DNA from: Helicoverpa zea
Taxonomy: Eukaryota > Arthropoda > Insecta > Lepidoptera > Noctuidae
NCBI RefSeq assembly: GCF_022581195.2
Contig: NC_061471.1
Coordinates: 8,742,001-8,806,000, forward strand
Reading direction: 5' to 3'
Length of the DNA stretch: 64,000 nt
In this document: in pieces, positions 12,716 to 22,384 of the stretch
Layout: the number at the start of each line of letters is the position of its first letter
How positions within the stretch are numbered: the stretch's first letter is position 1
Notes under the pieces: generated by a model
What the model saw: the letters and a program-made list of their open reading frames with translations, nothing else
The model's database searches: none
What the model was told of the DNA's origin: nothing
Program-made: the position numbers and the translations under genes

Positions 12716-12982
12716 ATGAATTCGAAAGTGCATAGGTGTTATGGGGTCCCCCAGTGTAAGAACACATCCAAAACAACTCCTGATAAGTTATTTGTGTACG
12801 TTCCTCACAATAAAAAAATACGAAACAAGTGGCTTAAACTTGCAAGGCGAGATTCAAAAGCAATATTGCCCAGGGTACAACTTTATTTTTTTGTTTTATT
12901 TTTTGCGTTTCAGCTGTACGTAACTCACAGCGTCATCACCATAGGATGGCCTGGAGGACCTAAAAGAAAAATCAATTTATAA
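12716..12982 (+). pseudogene. Truncated THAP-domain transposase gene (copy L)
   Basis: An 88-residue frame. Residues 1-50 carry the first part of a THAP finger: His-Arg-Cys-Tyr...Cys (C8, C14; the Cys expected at 9 is Tyr here), then the conserved Phe-Val-Tyr-Val-Pro and Trp-Leu-Lys-Leu-Ala-Arg-Arg stretch. The Cys-X2-His-Phe half present in copy R is missing: after Leu-Tyr-Phe the sequence turns into T-rich DNA ending in TTTGCGTTTCAG, a good acceptor. It then reads a short tail ending PGGPKRKINL and TAA (12980-12982), with a polyadenylation signal AATAAA at 12982-12987. I infer that the internal deletion fused exon 1 directly to the intron preceding the last exon, so the C-terminal exon of the gene survives here. 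Confidence 0.6.
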
Positions 12983-13080
12983 ATAAAGGGTAGAACCATG
13001 ATAATAGATTTCATTAACATTTACACCTGATAACAAATACATTGTCAAAAGTAATTTTAAGGAATTATTTATAACTAAAA

Positions 13081-13183
13081 TTGTTTTTAATTAAACTAAT
13101 ATTCTAACATAGAAGTTTTTTTAATTAAACTAATACACTTACATGGAAGTTTTTTTAATTAAACTAGTATACTTACATGGAAG
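13081..13183. repeat. Three tandem copies of a ~34-bp unit
   Basis: Units at 13081-13115, 13116-13149 and 13150-13183 share TTTTTAATTAAACTA...ACATGGAAG. On the minus strand each unit contains the splice donor of the YqaJ-like exon (CTTCCAT|GTAAGT in the two right-hand units, degenerate in the left one). The inverted copy at 57.3 kb has only one unit, so the expansion is specific to copy L. Confidence 0.85.
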
Positions 13184-13304
13184 TTTTAACATTTCTAAAT
13201 TCAGCTGAACAAAAATCTTTATTTGATGCCAAAAACTCTCCCAGCATTATGATTTCAATTTTAGGCAATTTAGCGCTGTTTGCCTTGATAAATCCGGGCT
13301 CTAT
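13177..13304 (-). pseudogene. Start-less YqaJ/SWIM-type leader exon (copy L)
   Basis: Counterpart of the 128-base exon at 57158-57285, read on the minus strand and ending at the donor ACTTAC complement (13171-13176). The frame is open, but the initiator is ATA instead of ATG at 13302-13304, and several residues differ (Arg to Ser, Asn to Lys, Asp to Glu). The recognisable core EPGFIKAN...LP and EFLASNKDFCSAEFRNVK is kept. Loss of the start shows that this copy is dead. Confidence 0.55.
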
Positions 13305-13654
13305 AACTCGTGTTGTAAACAATTAATTAATTAAAAACAAAGATCGCAGTGGAAGTACACAATAACGAAATGTGACGTTCGCGCGCTTTCGCGCGAGTTG
13401 TTTTGAGAGATGACGTCACGAGCTCTGATTGGTGTTCAAGATATCATGGCGGATTGCCTTATTTCGTAATTTTATTTTATAAAAATACACATTAATCACA
13501 TTATTAATAAAGAAAACAATGCGCGTTTTATATTCCAAGCTTCAAGTTTAATTTAATAAATATATTATTTTAATGATTTTTGATTACTGTCATCATGCCT
13601 ATTATCTTAAAATTAATCATAACTCTAACTATGTATATTTATTTATATTCATCA

Positions 13655-13854
13655 CTAGCCGTTTTCCCGCGGTTTCACCCGCGTACCGTGGGAGCTACTG
13701 CCCGCACCGGGATAAAATATAGCCTATGTTACTTGCAGATAATATAGCTTTTTAATGGTGAAAGAATATTTAAAATCGGTCCAGTAGTTTTTGAGTTTAT
13801 CCATTACAAACAAACAAACAAACAAAGTTTTCCTCTTTATAATATTAGAATAGA
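13655..13854 (-). mobile_element. Non-autonomous Helitron, 200 bp
   Basis: On the minus strand it begins TC (13853-13854) after A and ends CTAG (13655-13658) before T, the Helitron target rule. Internal marks shared with the copies at 28940 and 39747 are TATTATAAAG near the 5' end, (TTTG)n, the central CCGATTT...TTCTTTCA block, and GGTGAAACCGCGGG near the 3' end. It lies 51 bases beyond the right end of the nested THAP/YqaJ element, within the outer THAP transposon. Confidence 0.8.
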
Positions 13855-14697
13855 TCAGCAATGTTTTACATAGGTATATCTCTACACGTACGTACATACT
13901 TTTTGAATGTACCTTTACTCAGAGCAACATCCGACTCACATAAAGTCTGCTACTTATTTAGTGGATGCGCCGTTATGATACAGTTGTGAAAACTCTAATT
14001 TGATAAACACTGTCCCTATAATTTTAATTCCCATTTTTCTTGGTGAATTTCGTAGTATGGCAACATCGAAAATAACAACAGTCATCGCAGCACGGTTCTA
14101 GAACAAATAGAACGAATTTTCGTGCTTGTGATGCCATAGTGGCTAGTAGACGAACTAACACAATGCCATAAGTTGATACTTAAATTACACCATGGGGGTA
14201 TTTTAGACCCGTGGTGAATAAAAATGATTTTTCATCGAGTCTCCGTTTAATGGTTCCTAGATACCTATTTCATTTCTGGAGGAGTAAATAAATTGTTGTG
14301 GGGCAAGTTCTCTGCACAAAATAATACTTATACAACAATTAATTTTCTAACTTTTTTATCTCTCTCTTTTTCTTCGTTCATTTCAAATGAATGCTTCTTT
14401 AAACTTTCTAATTGAATTACTATTTTAAAAGAATTATTAATTTTGAGTATTTACTTTACTTTTGAGTATGTCACTAGTGGTCGATGTTAGTTTAGGGTTA
14501 GATTTTAATCATCCTATTCCACGCTAGATGGATTTACAAAAAATGGGTGGCTTCCCATAAAAGGCGTATAAGGGTGGAGCACGGGTGGAGACAGTAACGT
14601 TCCTCGTCCCCCGCTCACCCGAATTTTGGCGCGCTGCTTTGTTAGGAGATTTTTCGTTAGGGCATCTCCGCTAGTCTTTTCTCCTCCGTGGTTATAG

Positions 14698-16232
14698 CTA
14701 ACCTAACCCTGTGAATGCAGTTTCATTCACAGTTTCATTAAACTTACTTTATACTTATTAAGGTTAAATACTTTATTGCAATGACTATATTATTTGATAG
14801 AAAAGGTAATGTGTTTTCAACAAGTAAATAGAAGAAATTGTTTGCACTTACTGTTATTACGGGATTGCTTGAGATGTATGACACTAATTATGTGGTATTA
14901 TGTCTTCTTTACAGATTAAGTTTTCTTTATAAAAACTTTATAATGAACCTTTAAGAAATAAACTCGAATCGATTCAAAGGTCAACTTAATTGCACATTTT
15001 TCAACCTACGAATTTTCTTAAATTACACTATAGTTCAAAAAACCAAGTTTGGTTAACCTAATAATTGATTTTAAATAAAAATCCCTTTTCAAAGTTTTTT
15101 TTTCAAACCGTTTTCTAATCCCATTTACCAGAGCAACATACACAACGTACGAGTCCATTAATTTTGTGATACGGTTCACGGAAGAGCATGGCTTTCTAAG
15201 TTGTTGGTACTACACTAGTTTGCTGGTCAAAGGTCCCCCTTGCTTCTCTCCATATACGTACGAGTATAATTTCTGAATAAACTTCACATAATGTATCTGT
15301 ACCTAGGTACTTTACATTATGGTTACTTATTGCTTGGATATCTTTTAGCCAGAATTAGGTACGTAGTTTAGTATTTTTAGAGACTTGTCCGATTTAAAAA
15401 TTTGCAAACGTTGAACATTACGGGTAACATAAGCTTTATGTCGATTTATGACATAAGCACTTATTCAATCGTAATTTTAGTATTCAAGACATCAGAGCTT
15501 GTTCATTTATATTCCGGTAAACATAAATTAATAGGTAAAACGCCTACTTCGGGTCTGGTAGCCCATTGTTCTTCATGTAAGATACATACAAATGTAGCTC
15601 TTTGTTTAGTCAGAATCTAAATCGACGGGCAAGTTAAAATTACAGGAAAATTGAAAAAAAACGCATTCAGTACCTACTTCACATAAGGATAATCAAGAAA
15701 AATAAAACTGAACTGATCTGTACTAACTTGCTGAAAGTTTTCACGACTTCGCAACAAGAAAGTAAAGTTTTTCCGAACCCACCCCAACTTTCTGAGGCGT
15801 TACCACCCATCCCATCTTCTGTCTCGCTCTCACGCGGAGAGTACAATAACAAAGACCTCTTGTAACGTTCTGATCGCCTGGTAGTTGCCGGGCGTTAGAG
15901 CACCGCACGCCCGCACCGCGCACACATGCGCAATACATTCTCTGTCCATACACTAATCCTATGCTTCCATTCACATATCTGTCACATGCACACCTTGCTG
16001 TTTTCACACAGAGGAACTTGGAAATGTCAGATAAGTTAACTGTACTGAGAACTAAGAGAGAAATTACAGAGAAGAGGTCAACAGTGGCTGTTATAATCAC
16101 AGAACAGAAGATATAACTTTATTTTCTATTCCGTGGTAATAAATAATACTGTTATAACTGGAAGATACTTAGAGCATAATAAACTTTTAACTTACTGGGC
16201 CTTTTCTTAAATAGCTTAAAAATCTATCAACT
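14698..16232. other. Intronic sequence, no gene seen
   Basis: AT-rich to about 15.7 kb, then moderately GC-rich at 15.77-15.97 kb (a 119-residue minus-strand frame at 15741-16100 is Cys/Arg-rich but without a domain I can name). No repeat boundaries recognised. Confidence 0.4.
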
Positions 16233-16242
16233 TAATTCATCA

Positions 16243-16275
<33 letters not shown>

Positions 16276-16408
16276 CGACGTAAAATCATCAAATGACCCC
16301 TCCCGCTGTGGGTTAGCAGCGGTGAGGGAGTGTCAGACTCTTACTGACTAAAATCGTCGTGTTCCGTCATAGGCCTTTTATGTACCAGGGCCGCGGTAAT
16401 TCATCACC
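16233..16408 (-). mobile_element. 5'-truncated non-LTR retrotransposon 3' end with 12-bp target duplication
   Basis: TAATTCATCACC occurs at 16233-16244 and again at 16397-16408, framing 152 bases. The insert opens with an uninterrupted run of about 29 T (the poly-A tail of a minus-strand element), followed by about 120 bases including CTCCCTCACCGCTGCTAACC on the minus strand, a 3' end often seen in Lepidoptera. Target-primed insertion with strong 5' truncation explains all parts. The LINE family is not identified. Confidence 0.85.
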
Positions 16409-18779
16409 TTACTTAGTTACCTTGTTTCACACGGCTGAAACGGTTTAGCAGAATTGAAAAAACACCTCGACTTAGGGAATTAATCGTTATCATAGTTTTT
16501 GAAAGAGCTACATTTCGTAGGTACTACATATTTGTGTAAATTGAAAAAGGGCGGCTCTTGATAAGCACTATCAACGCATTGTCAGCACTCATTATAAAAA
16601 AAAAAATTTCGTCACGAATCTACCATTCCCTATTTATGATTCCCTGGTAGCTCTGGTGACATTCTTGGTTGGAACGGTGACGCAATATGACGGGGTTAAT
16701 TATTATGAGGGAAAGAGAGAATGTTAAGTTCAAGGGTAGACGACATTCGCTCTCGTTTGTACCAAAAGGGTCATGAACTTGACTGATCTTCGATGTAACC
16801 CGTTTTGTTCTCCATGATGTAACCGAAGTGCTGTAACTGTTGGCAGTTATAAATGACATACGAACATTATGAAGCGACAATTTGCACTTTACATGCAAAT
16901 ATGAAACAATTTTACTGTTATGTAGTCACGTTCTTTGAGTCACATCCTGACGGACGGAGCTCCGCAGACAACGACCGACCATTATAAACTTTGTGACGAA
17001 TTCAACCAAAACAAGTGAAGCCATTGTTCTAACCGTGTTTGTATTTCCGCCGATGGACAAAAAAAAAGCAGTTCGCCCTACCGTCCATATGTGTTTATAA
17101 TTCCAATATTTTTATACAATGCGCGCTGAAATATCACAAAAACTGTGTCAACTGCAATTTCGAACTACATTTCTGAAGGCAACCCTGTCTAAACCCTTTT
17201 ATAGGTGTCATAACTCAAACATTTACAACGTTTTATAGTCCATCTGTCAAAACAACGTTTCCCATAACTGGCATGTATTATGCAAACTAATATAAAATGG
17301 CTCGGAAAAGTTCACCTAAATTCTTTCCCAGGTATTACGGTATACGGTACTAAACGGTGTAATTGATTTGGGAAACACGGAAACGGGCCGTTGTTCGGGC
17401 CCTTGGTACGGTACATATCGAATTAGACATGTTAGCAGGGCAAGCTTGTTTATCGATAAGTGGTTACGTTTACCTTATTGACAAGAAAGTTCGGGTACCA
17501 TGAAAAAAACGAATTGGCTGGCCTTTGTGGCCTGTGGGCTAAAAGTTTGCTATACATATCGGCAATTATTCGTTCTTCGTGAGCAATTAACAATAGATTT
17601 TAAATTCTGATGTTGATCGTAAAGCAGGTAGAGAGATGCGTAGGGCTCCACACAGTGAAAGCCCGACCTATGACTTAACAGCTCAACCATTAATCGTACG
17701 AACAAGCTTTAATAAATTTACTATCGAATGTTACCTGTATCTTGTTAGAAGCTATTTATTTGCTTCCTTAATGATTAAAGTGGTATTTTCGTTCACATGG
17801 TTTAGGTTAGTAGAAAAGACAAATCAAAGAAGGCCTGTCTGTATGCGTCTTTAAAACTCATGAATAGTTAGGTACTAGGAGCGCAGAAATATAAGGTACA
17901 GTCAGTGAAGTAGAATATTAAGCAACCATAAATGCTAAAGAGATGTTAATCTTCATTAGTTTAACTCTTTCCATCGTTTCTTTATAGGTGTAAAATAAAT
18001 CTATTTGAATTAGGTAATGTCTTTCTCTCAGTTCCCAGTCTTAATTTACCTCTGATTAATTGTAAGTATCTGAAAACATATAGGTCTGTTTTAAGTCAGT
18101 AGCTTTAGAGCACTTAACATTTTAAAGCTGCTATGGAGGTTGCACAAATACAAGATACATTACATGTAATAATAGTAGAGAAAATAAGTAAAAGGTATCT
18201 AATTAAAATAATCTTTGCAACTCAATAAGATGAATGGAGACTCAACTTCAAGTCAACGCTTACCCTTAAGTTGGGCTTAGTTTTATCTCAGGCCTAGTTG
18301 TTTTTTGTGTATGCAAAGAGTACAGAGAGTCGGAAAAGCTTCGTTTTAGGGTCCATTAGAACATCCCAGGTCTTTTTGAAAACATTCATACTAGGCTAGC
18401 ACAAATTGCGAAGTGTAGGGAGAGAGTCCATAAAGAGCGAAAGGGGTAATACGACATGTATTGGAACTTGGCACATATTCCAGCTTGAATTTAAAAACAA
18501 CGTACTAGGCTAGCACAGACAGCAGGAGGTGGTATGTGGCCGTGGGTCAGTATAGGGGGTGGGGGTAGGTTCGGACATCGTTACTCCTATGCACGTAAAT
18601 GTAGGGTGGACTTAAAAGAGCATTTACATATTTCATGAAAATTATGATTCCAATTGGTCCACTTCCTATCATTTAATCCGCAGAGAAAAAGTGACTCGGC
18701 TAAGTTACTATTACTATAATAATTGTTATTATATACATAAGAGAAAAGTCAGAGCTAACAAATGAATCCCGTTTTACAC
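16409..18779. other. Intronic sequence, no gene seen
   Basis: AT-rich, with stops in all frames. Frames at 16620-16898 (minus) and 17636-17854 (plus) show no domain-like features. A G-rich stretch near 18546-18570 (GTATAGGGGGTGGGGGTAGG) is the only compositional oddity. Confidence 0.45.
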
Positions 18780-19220
18780 AATGAGGGTTTTCGATACTTT
18801 TTCTGCCGCCAGGCGGCGCTTCGTATGCGTCAGGTCCAAACAGCTGTCAAATAGTATGGAATTGTAGGGTCCGAACTTATTGTTTATTGAAATTCTGTTA
18901 TATTGGAAGTGTTATTGATTTTATTATGGACTACGGTCAGAATAAGGTTTCCGAACTAAAAATTGAGCTAAGAGAGAGAGTGCAAAAGTCACTGGTACTA
19001 AGGAAAAGCTTGTTGAAAAATTTGTTAACACAATATGATTTAGTTTTTTTTATTTACTCAACCTCAATAGTAAAACAATAATGCAGTGCTTTAATTATAA
19101 AATTAAAAAAACACTAAAATCGTTCACTATTCATAGTAAAGATAAGCACTTTGACAGTTACCTGGACCTGACGACTCGGTGCTGCCACCTCGTGGACGCC
19201 ATTTTAGAAAACCCTCATTA
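18780..19220. mobile_element. TIR element (~440 bp) carrying a SAP-like exon
   Basis: The left end AATGAGGGTTTTC at 18780-18792 matches the complement of 19207-19219. Partial similarity continues inwards for about 70 bases (GGCGGC/GGTGGC, GTCAGGTCCA and CTGTCAAA on both arms). No clear target duplication. Between the arms lies a short reading frame with SAP-like sequence (18926-19081). The element is probably an internally deleted derivative of a larger transposon. Confidence 0.65.
18926..19081 (+). CDS. SAP-domain-like peptide of a TIR element (remnant)
   Basis: A 51-residue frame from the ATG at 18926; an in-frame upstream extension exists but lacks an ATG closer than 18887. Residues 3-38 read YGQNKVSELKIELRERVQ, then RKSLLKNLLTQYD. 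This fits the two helices of a SAP DNA-binding motif (Lys-Val-x-Glu-Leu-Lys-x-Glu-Leu...Arg-Lys-x-x-Leu...Leu). The Gly of the usual Ser-Gly-Arg-Lys turn is missing. After Tyr-Asp the sequence becomes hydrophobic and T-rich (Phe-Phe-Ile-Tyr), which looks like intron read-through or a deletion junction. SAP leaders precede nuclease or transposase domains in several insect mobile-element proteins. Function here is inferred only, and the frame is unlikely to be a working protein. Confidence 0.45.
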   Translation: MDYGQNKVSELKIELRERVQKSLVLRKSLLKNLLTQYDLVFFIYSTSIVKQ

Positions 19221-20930
19221 TTTCATAACGGAATCGTGATGTAATAAAATGTTCAACATGGGGAATCAATCAGCATCAATCTGGTGGTGCATCATTAAAG
19301 TTAACAATTACTTGTACATATAAAGTTTTATGTGTTTTCCTGCGCTTCCCTTTGCCCCAAATACCTTAGAATAAGTATGGTACGTTCTTAAACAATATGC
19401 CCACGAATACGTCAAATTAATTTAGGGCTGCTATTAAAATGAAATGACGGTAGTAAAAAGTATTTGCGATTTGATTGCGCGGTAAAATTCTTTTGTGTAC
19501 GTTTTATGAGTGTAGAGGTCGTATTTTATAAAGAAAAACTTTCTAGGGAATTGCCCTCAATCATTTTGTCGGAAGAACTTCTAATACATCAATGCTTTAA
19601 GTGTTTTTTGGAGACGTACCTACCAATAATGCATAGAATGGACTATAAAATATAATTCCATTCTATTTTACTGTCATGTCATACGATTTGTCTAAATTTT
19701 CTTCCCAATTTCCATTTCATTTTTAAAAGCCAGTTATAAAGCAAAGTAACATTTTTATTTTCCGGCTCATTAAATGTAGTTTGTAAACCAATGTGGCAAC
19801 CCTGATCCCTAATTGCTCCAAAAATAGTTCACAACCTAAGTCGTCTTGTACATTACCGTCCGCGGAGGAAGGAAGCGAAACATGTGCCTTGAAAAACGGT
19901 AATGATAACAGGAATTGATTTATTGGTCATTATTTAGTACGTACATGCATTTTTATTAAGTTGCATCGGCAGTTTTAGATATGCGGATGCATTTATTAGG
20001 AACAATAAAACTTTGTTTTTAAGTTGTTTCATTGTTTGAGTTTAAGAGTTTTACAAGTTTACGAACAAAATTAGGACGATAAAATTAATTTTACTGGAAA
20101 ATGTAAGGGAAAATACTAAAAGATACAAGTTGACGCATCTGCAAGTACACAAATATTATTTTGCTACGAAATGTAAACAAGTGTACCAGGTAAACATGAA
20201 ATAGAAGAGGTTAAAGGTAAACAAGAATAACAACCCTTTTCTTTCATGAGAAAATTACACGTATGGGGAAATGGACAGCAGTAGCATTTTTTCTGTAATG
20301 TCTGAGAATGTACTTATGTATTTAGTTTAGATAAAGAATGTAATAATTCTAGTGAAACACGAAAGTTTCTTTTGTTTCCTTGACATCCCATTTTACAAAA
20401 TTGACGATCAATTGTTTAGACTCGAAGCTGTATCTATTTATCAGAAGGTAGATTTATTTACTTAAGTCTTAAATGCTAGTGAAATTATTAAACAGCTCTG
20501 TATGCACTTATTTATGTAGATACCAAATAAATAGACCAAGTACCTGACGTCCGTTTAATTTAATGAAAGCAAAGCATTATGTAAATAAAACCATATACAG
20601 TGATAATCTAGCTTGTCAGTGAATAGGCTGACTAGTTAAACAACGATTTCTGAAACTAGGGCGCCAGCAATGAATACTGATACTGAAAGACAATGTATTT
20701 GTGTCTATCAATTTAATAACTTGGTTAGAGACACATTTGTGGTTAAAAATAGAGTAAAATTGTTACCTCAGTTTTCAGATTCGAATAATTACGAAACAAT
20801 TATAGCAAGATGCTTAATTGATAGTCCAATGTTGAATTCCTACTTGGAAATGCTTGACATTGGCTAGCGGTCATCTTAGTAGCAAGTCTGTGTTGCGAAT
20901 GGCATATAGTTTATCTATATAACCTTCTAT
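19221..20930. other. Intronic sequence, no gene seen
   Basis: AT-rich. A 9-bp inverted repeat CATTACCGT (19851-19859) / ACGGTAATG (19896-19904) with a 36-base loop is the only structure noted. The 65-residue frame at 20670-20867 has normal-looking composition but no motif I recognise and may be an upstream remnant of the following LINE. Confidence 0.4.
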
Positions 20931-20964
20931 TCCTACTAAAGCAAAATCTATAGAACTTTAGTAA

Positions 20965-21309
20965 CTCAACAACCCAAAAACATATTTAAAACAGCTAAAA
21001 GTTCTAACACTTGCATGCATTTATATAGAGGAAGTTTGCAAATTTACAAAATTGTATGAAGATATGTTTAAGAAACTTGGTGATGATTGCACATTTAACT
21101 GTAGATTCCCAAAGAAATTAAATTTACCATTTATGAGAACCGAATTGTACCGTAGAAATTGTTACCCAATGTGCATTCGAATATACAATAAGCTACCATC
21201 TCGCATTAAAGACCTACCAATGAGTAAATTTAAGAGGTCCCTCAGAAATTGGCTTATTGATAAATGTTTTTATACAGTCAAAGAGTACCTAGAGGAGAAA
21301 GAGTTTTAA
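20965..21309 (+). pseudogene. LINE reverse-transcriptase C-terminus
   Basis: Open from 20965 (just after TAA 20962-20964) to TAA at 21307-21309, 114 residues. It reads LKVLTLACIYIEEVCKF followed by the common end-pattern of CR1/Jockey-type insect LINE polymerases: Thr/Arg-Thr-Glu-Leu, then IRIYNKLPSRIKDLP, then FKRSLRNWLIDKCFYTVKEY. This region lies after the thumb and has no catalytic residues. There is no ATG at its start because it is the tail of a longer, decayed ORF. Confidence 0.7.
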
Positions 21310-21361
21310 TATAAAATGATTGTAGGTACTTTTTTAGCTATAAGATTATAGAACTTTAAAT

Positions 21362-22270
21362 ATTTGCATGACTAATTCTTCTTTCTCCTGCCCTGTTCCC
21401 AAATATTACTTGGGGTCGGCGCAATATGTCATTTTCTTCCATTTTCCCCTGTCACTCGTCATACTGACACTCACTCCCTTCCTATTCATATCATCTTTCA
21501 GGCAATCCATCCATCTTTTCTTAGGTCTTCCTCTTCCTCTCCATCCATCTACATTCATACTTAGCACACACTTTGTTGCATGCGTATCATCCCTCCTCAT
21601 TACATGTCCATACCACGACAATCTTCTACTTCTCATCTTTTCTGTAACTGGCGCTACTTTCAGACTTCCTCTAATGTAATCATTCCTCACTTTATCCATT
21701 CTTGTAACACCACACATCCATCTCAGCATTCTCATTTCTGTTACATGCACTCTCTTCTCGTCCCTCTTTTTCAATGCCCAACACTCCGATCCATACAGGA
21801 CGACAGGTCTAATGACGGATTTGTAAATTTTGCCCTTCAGTTTGAGGGGCATCCGCGGGTCACAAATAGCGCTAGTTACCTGTCGCCACTTCATCCATCC
21901 AGTATTGATCCGATGCGTAACGTCCCTGTTCACCTCACCGTCACTTTGGACGAGTGAACCAAGGTACCGGAAGTCGGAGCAAACTGGTAGGGGCATGCCG
22001 GCTAGGGTTATGGTCATGGGTCCCGAAATACCGCCAAAATCACAATGAAGGTATTCGGTTTTACTCCTGCTCACCTTTAAACCCACTGTCTCCAGTCTCA
22101 GCCGCCATGCCTCCAGTCTACTCTGGACCTCTGGCCCACTCTCCCCCACCAGAACAATGTCATCGGCGAAAAGCATACACCAGGGTGCCTCCTCCCGTAT
22201 ATCTGCCGTAAGCGCGTCCATTACAAGCAGGAAGAGATACGGTGATATACTACGATTTGCATGACTAATT
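21362..22270 (-). mobile_element. 5'-truncated RTE-type LINE with 16-bp target duplication
   Basis: ATTTGCATGACTAATT occurs at 21362-21377 and 22255-22270. The 877 bases between (21378-22254) are a minus-strand LINE truncated inside its reverse transcriptase. The insertion site is the 3' untranslated region of the plus-strand LINE described above, giving the order of events: host LINE first, then this one. Confidence 0.9.
21406..22254 (-). CDS. RTE-clade reverse transcriptase, C-terminal 282 residues
   Basis: The open frame extends to 22341, but its first ~29 residues are flanking DNA. LINE similarity begins at Ser-Pro-Tyr-Leu-Phe just inside 22254. The catalytic box Cys-Met-Leu-Phe-Ala-Asp-Asp (FADD, residues 58-61 of the open frame) is followed by YLGSLVQSDGEVNRDVTHRI, the thumb region with RPVVLYGSECWALKK, and the late LSWYGHVMRRDDTH and GRGRPKKRWMDCLKDDMN blocks typical of RTE-type elements. 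The endonuclease and the N-terminal fingers and palm are missing because of 5' truncation. The frame is unbroken, so the insertion may be fairly recent, but it cannot encode a working enzyme. Confidence 0.85.
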   Translation of the reverse strand, partial: RSISPYLFLLVMDALTADIREEAPWCMLFADDIVLVGESGPEVQSRLEAWRLRLETVGLKVSRSKTEYLHCDFGGISGPMTITLAGMPLPVCSDFRYLGSLVQSDGEVNRDVTHRINTGWMKWRQVTSAICDPRMPLKLKGKIYKSVIRPVVLYGSECWALKKRDEKRVHVTEMRMLRWMCGVTRMDKVRNDYIRGSLKVAPVTEKMRSRRLSWYGHVMRRDDTHATKCVLSMNVDGWRGRGRPKKRWMDCLKDDMNRKGVSVSMTSDRGKWKKMTYCADPK

Positions 22271-22384
22271 ATAAGTCGAATATAGTGAGACCATATTTTT
22301 TTTATTGTATCGACCATCATATTGTACCTATATTCTGGCAAATAAATAATTTCATTTCATAATTTCATTTCATTTCATTTCATA

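Larger units (their letters stand above)
12456..13603 (+). mobile_element. THAP/YqaJ-like two-gene TIR element, internally deleted copy L
   Basis: Ends are AATAGGCATGATGACA at 12456-12471 and its complement at 13588-13603. No target duplication is evident. About 1.15 kb. A THAP exon starts 260 bases from the left end (plus strand), and a second, unrelated exon starts about 300 bases from the right end (minus strand), so the two genes converge. The interior between them is lost. Both ends carry TGACGTCA (12641-12648 and 13411-13418) upstream of the starts. A near-identical but inverted copy lies at 56859-60021. The element sits inside the outer THAP transposon. It is a relic, and the autonomous parent is not in the window. 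Confidence 0.75.
11773..14697 (+). mobile_element. Outer THAP-type TIR transposon (nested insertions inside)
   Basis: A 37-base TIR at 11779-11815 (starts CCACGAAGGAGAAAAGACTA) matches the complement of 14655-14691 with one mismatch. The 6-bp sequence TTATAG directly abuts both ends (11773-11778 and 14692-14697) and is the likely target duplication. Just inside the left end is a decayed first exon with a THAP-like start (11982-12057). Subtracting the nested element (12456-13603) and the Helitron (13655-13854) leaves about 1.57 kb, too short for an intact transposase gene, so it is a deleted or non-autonomous copy. THAP domains are known from P-element transposases and from some other DNA transposon superfamilies; the superfamily is not settled here. 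Confidence 0.7.
20931..22384 (+). mobile_element. CR1/Jockey-type LINE 3' region, interrupted by another LINE
   Basis: Contains the C-terminal end of a LINE reverse-transcriptase protein (20965-21309), an AT-rich 3' untranslated region and a terminal pentanucleotide tail of ATTTC repeats (about 22349-22384). The 3' region is split at 21378-22254 by a minus-strand RTE-type LINE flanked by a 16-bp duplication. The 5' boundary is uncertain because the coding part decays upstream of 20965. Confidence 0.65.

Noticed and set aside
12456..13603. Assignment of copies L and R to a TTAA-target superfamily
   Set aside because: TTAA lies near both ends of copy R, but not symmetrically, and is absent at copy L, so the superfamily is left open.
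20670..20867. 65-codon frame upstream of the LINE
   Set aside because: Composition looks protein-like, but I find no motif and no continuity with the LINE polymerase frame, so it is not called as a gene.
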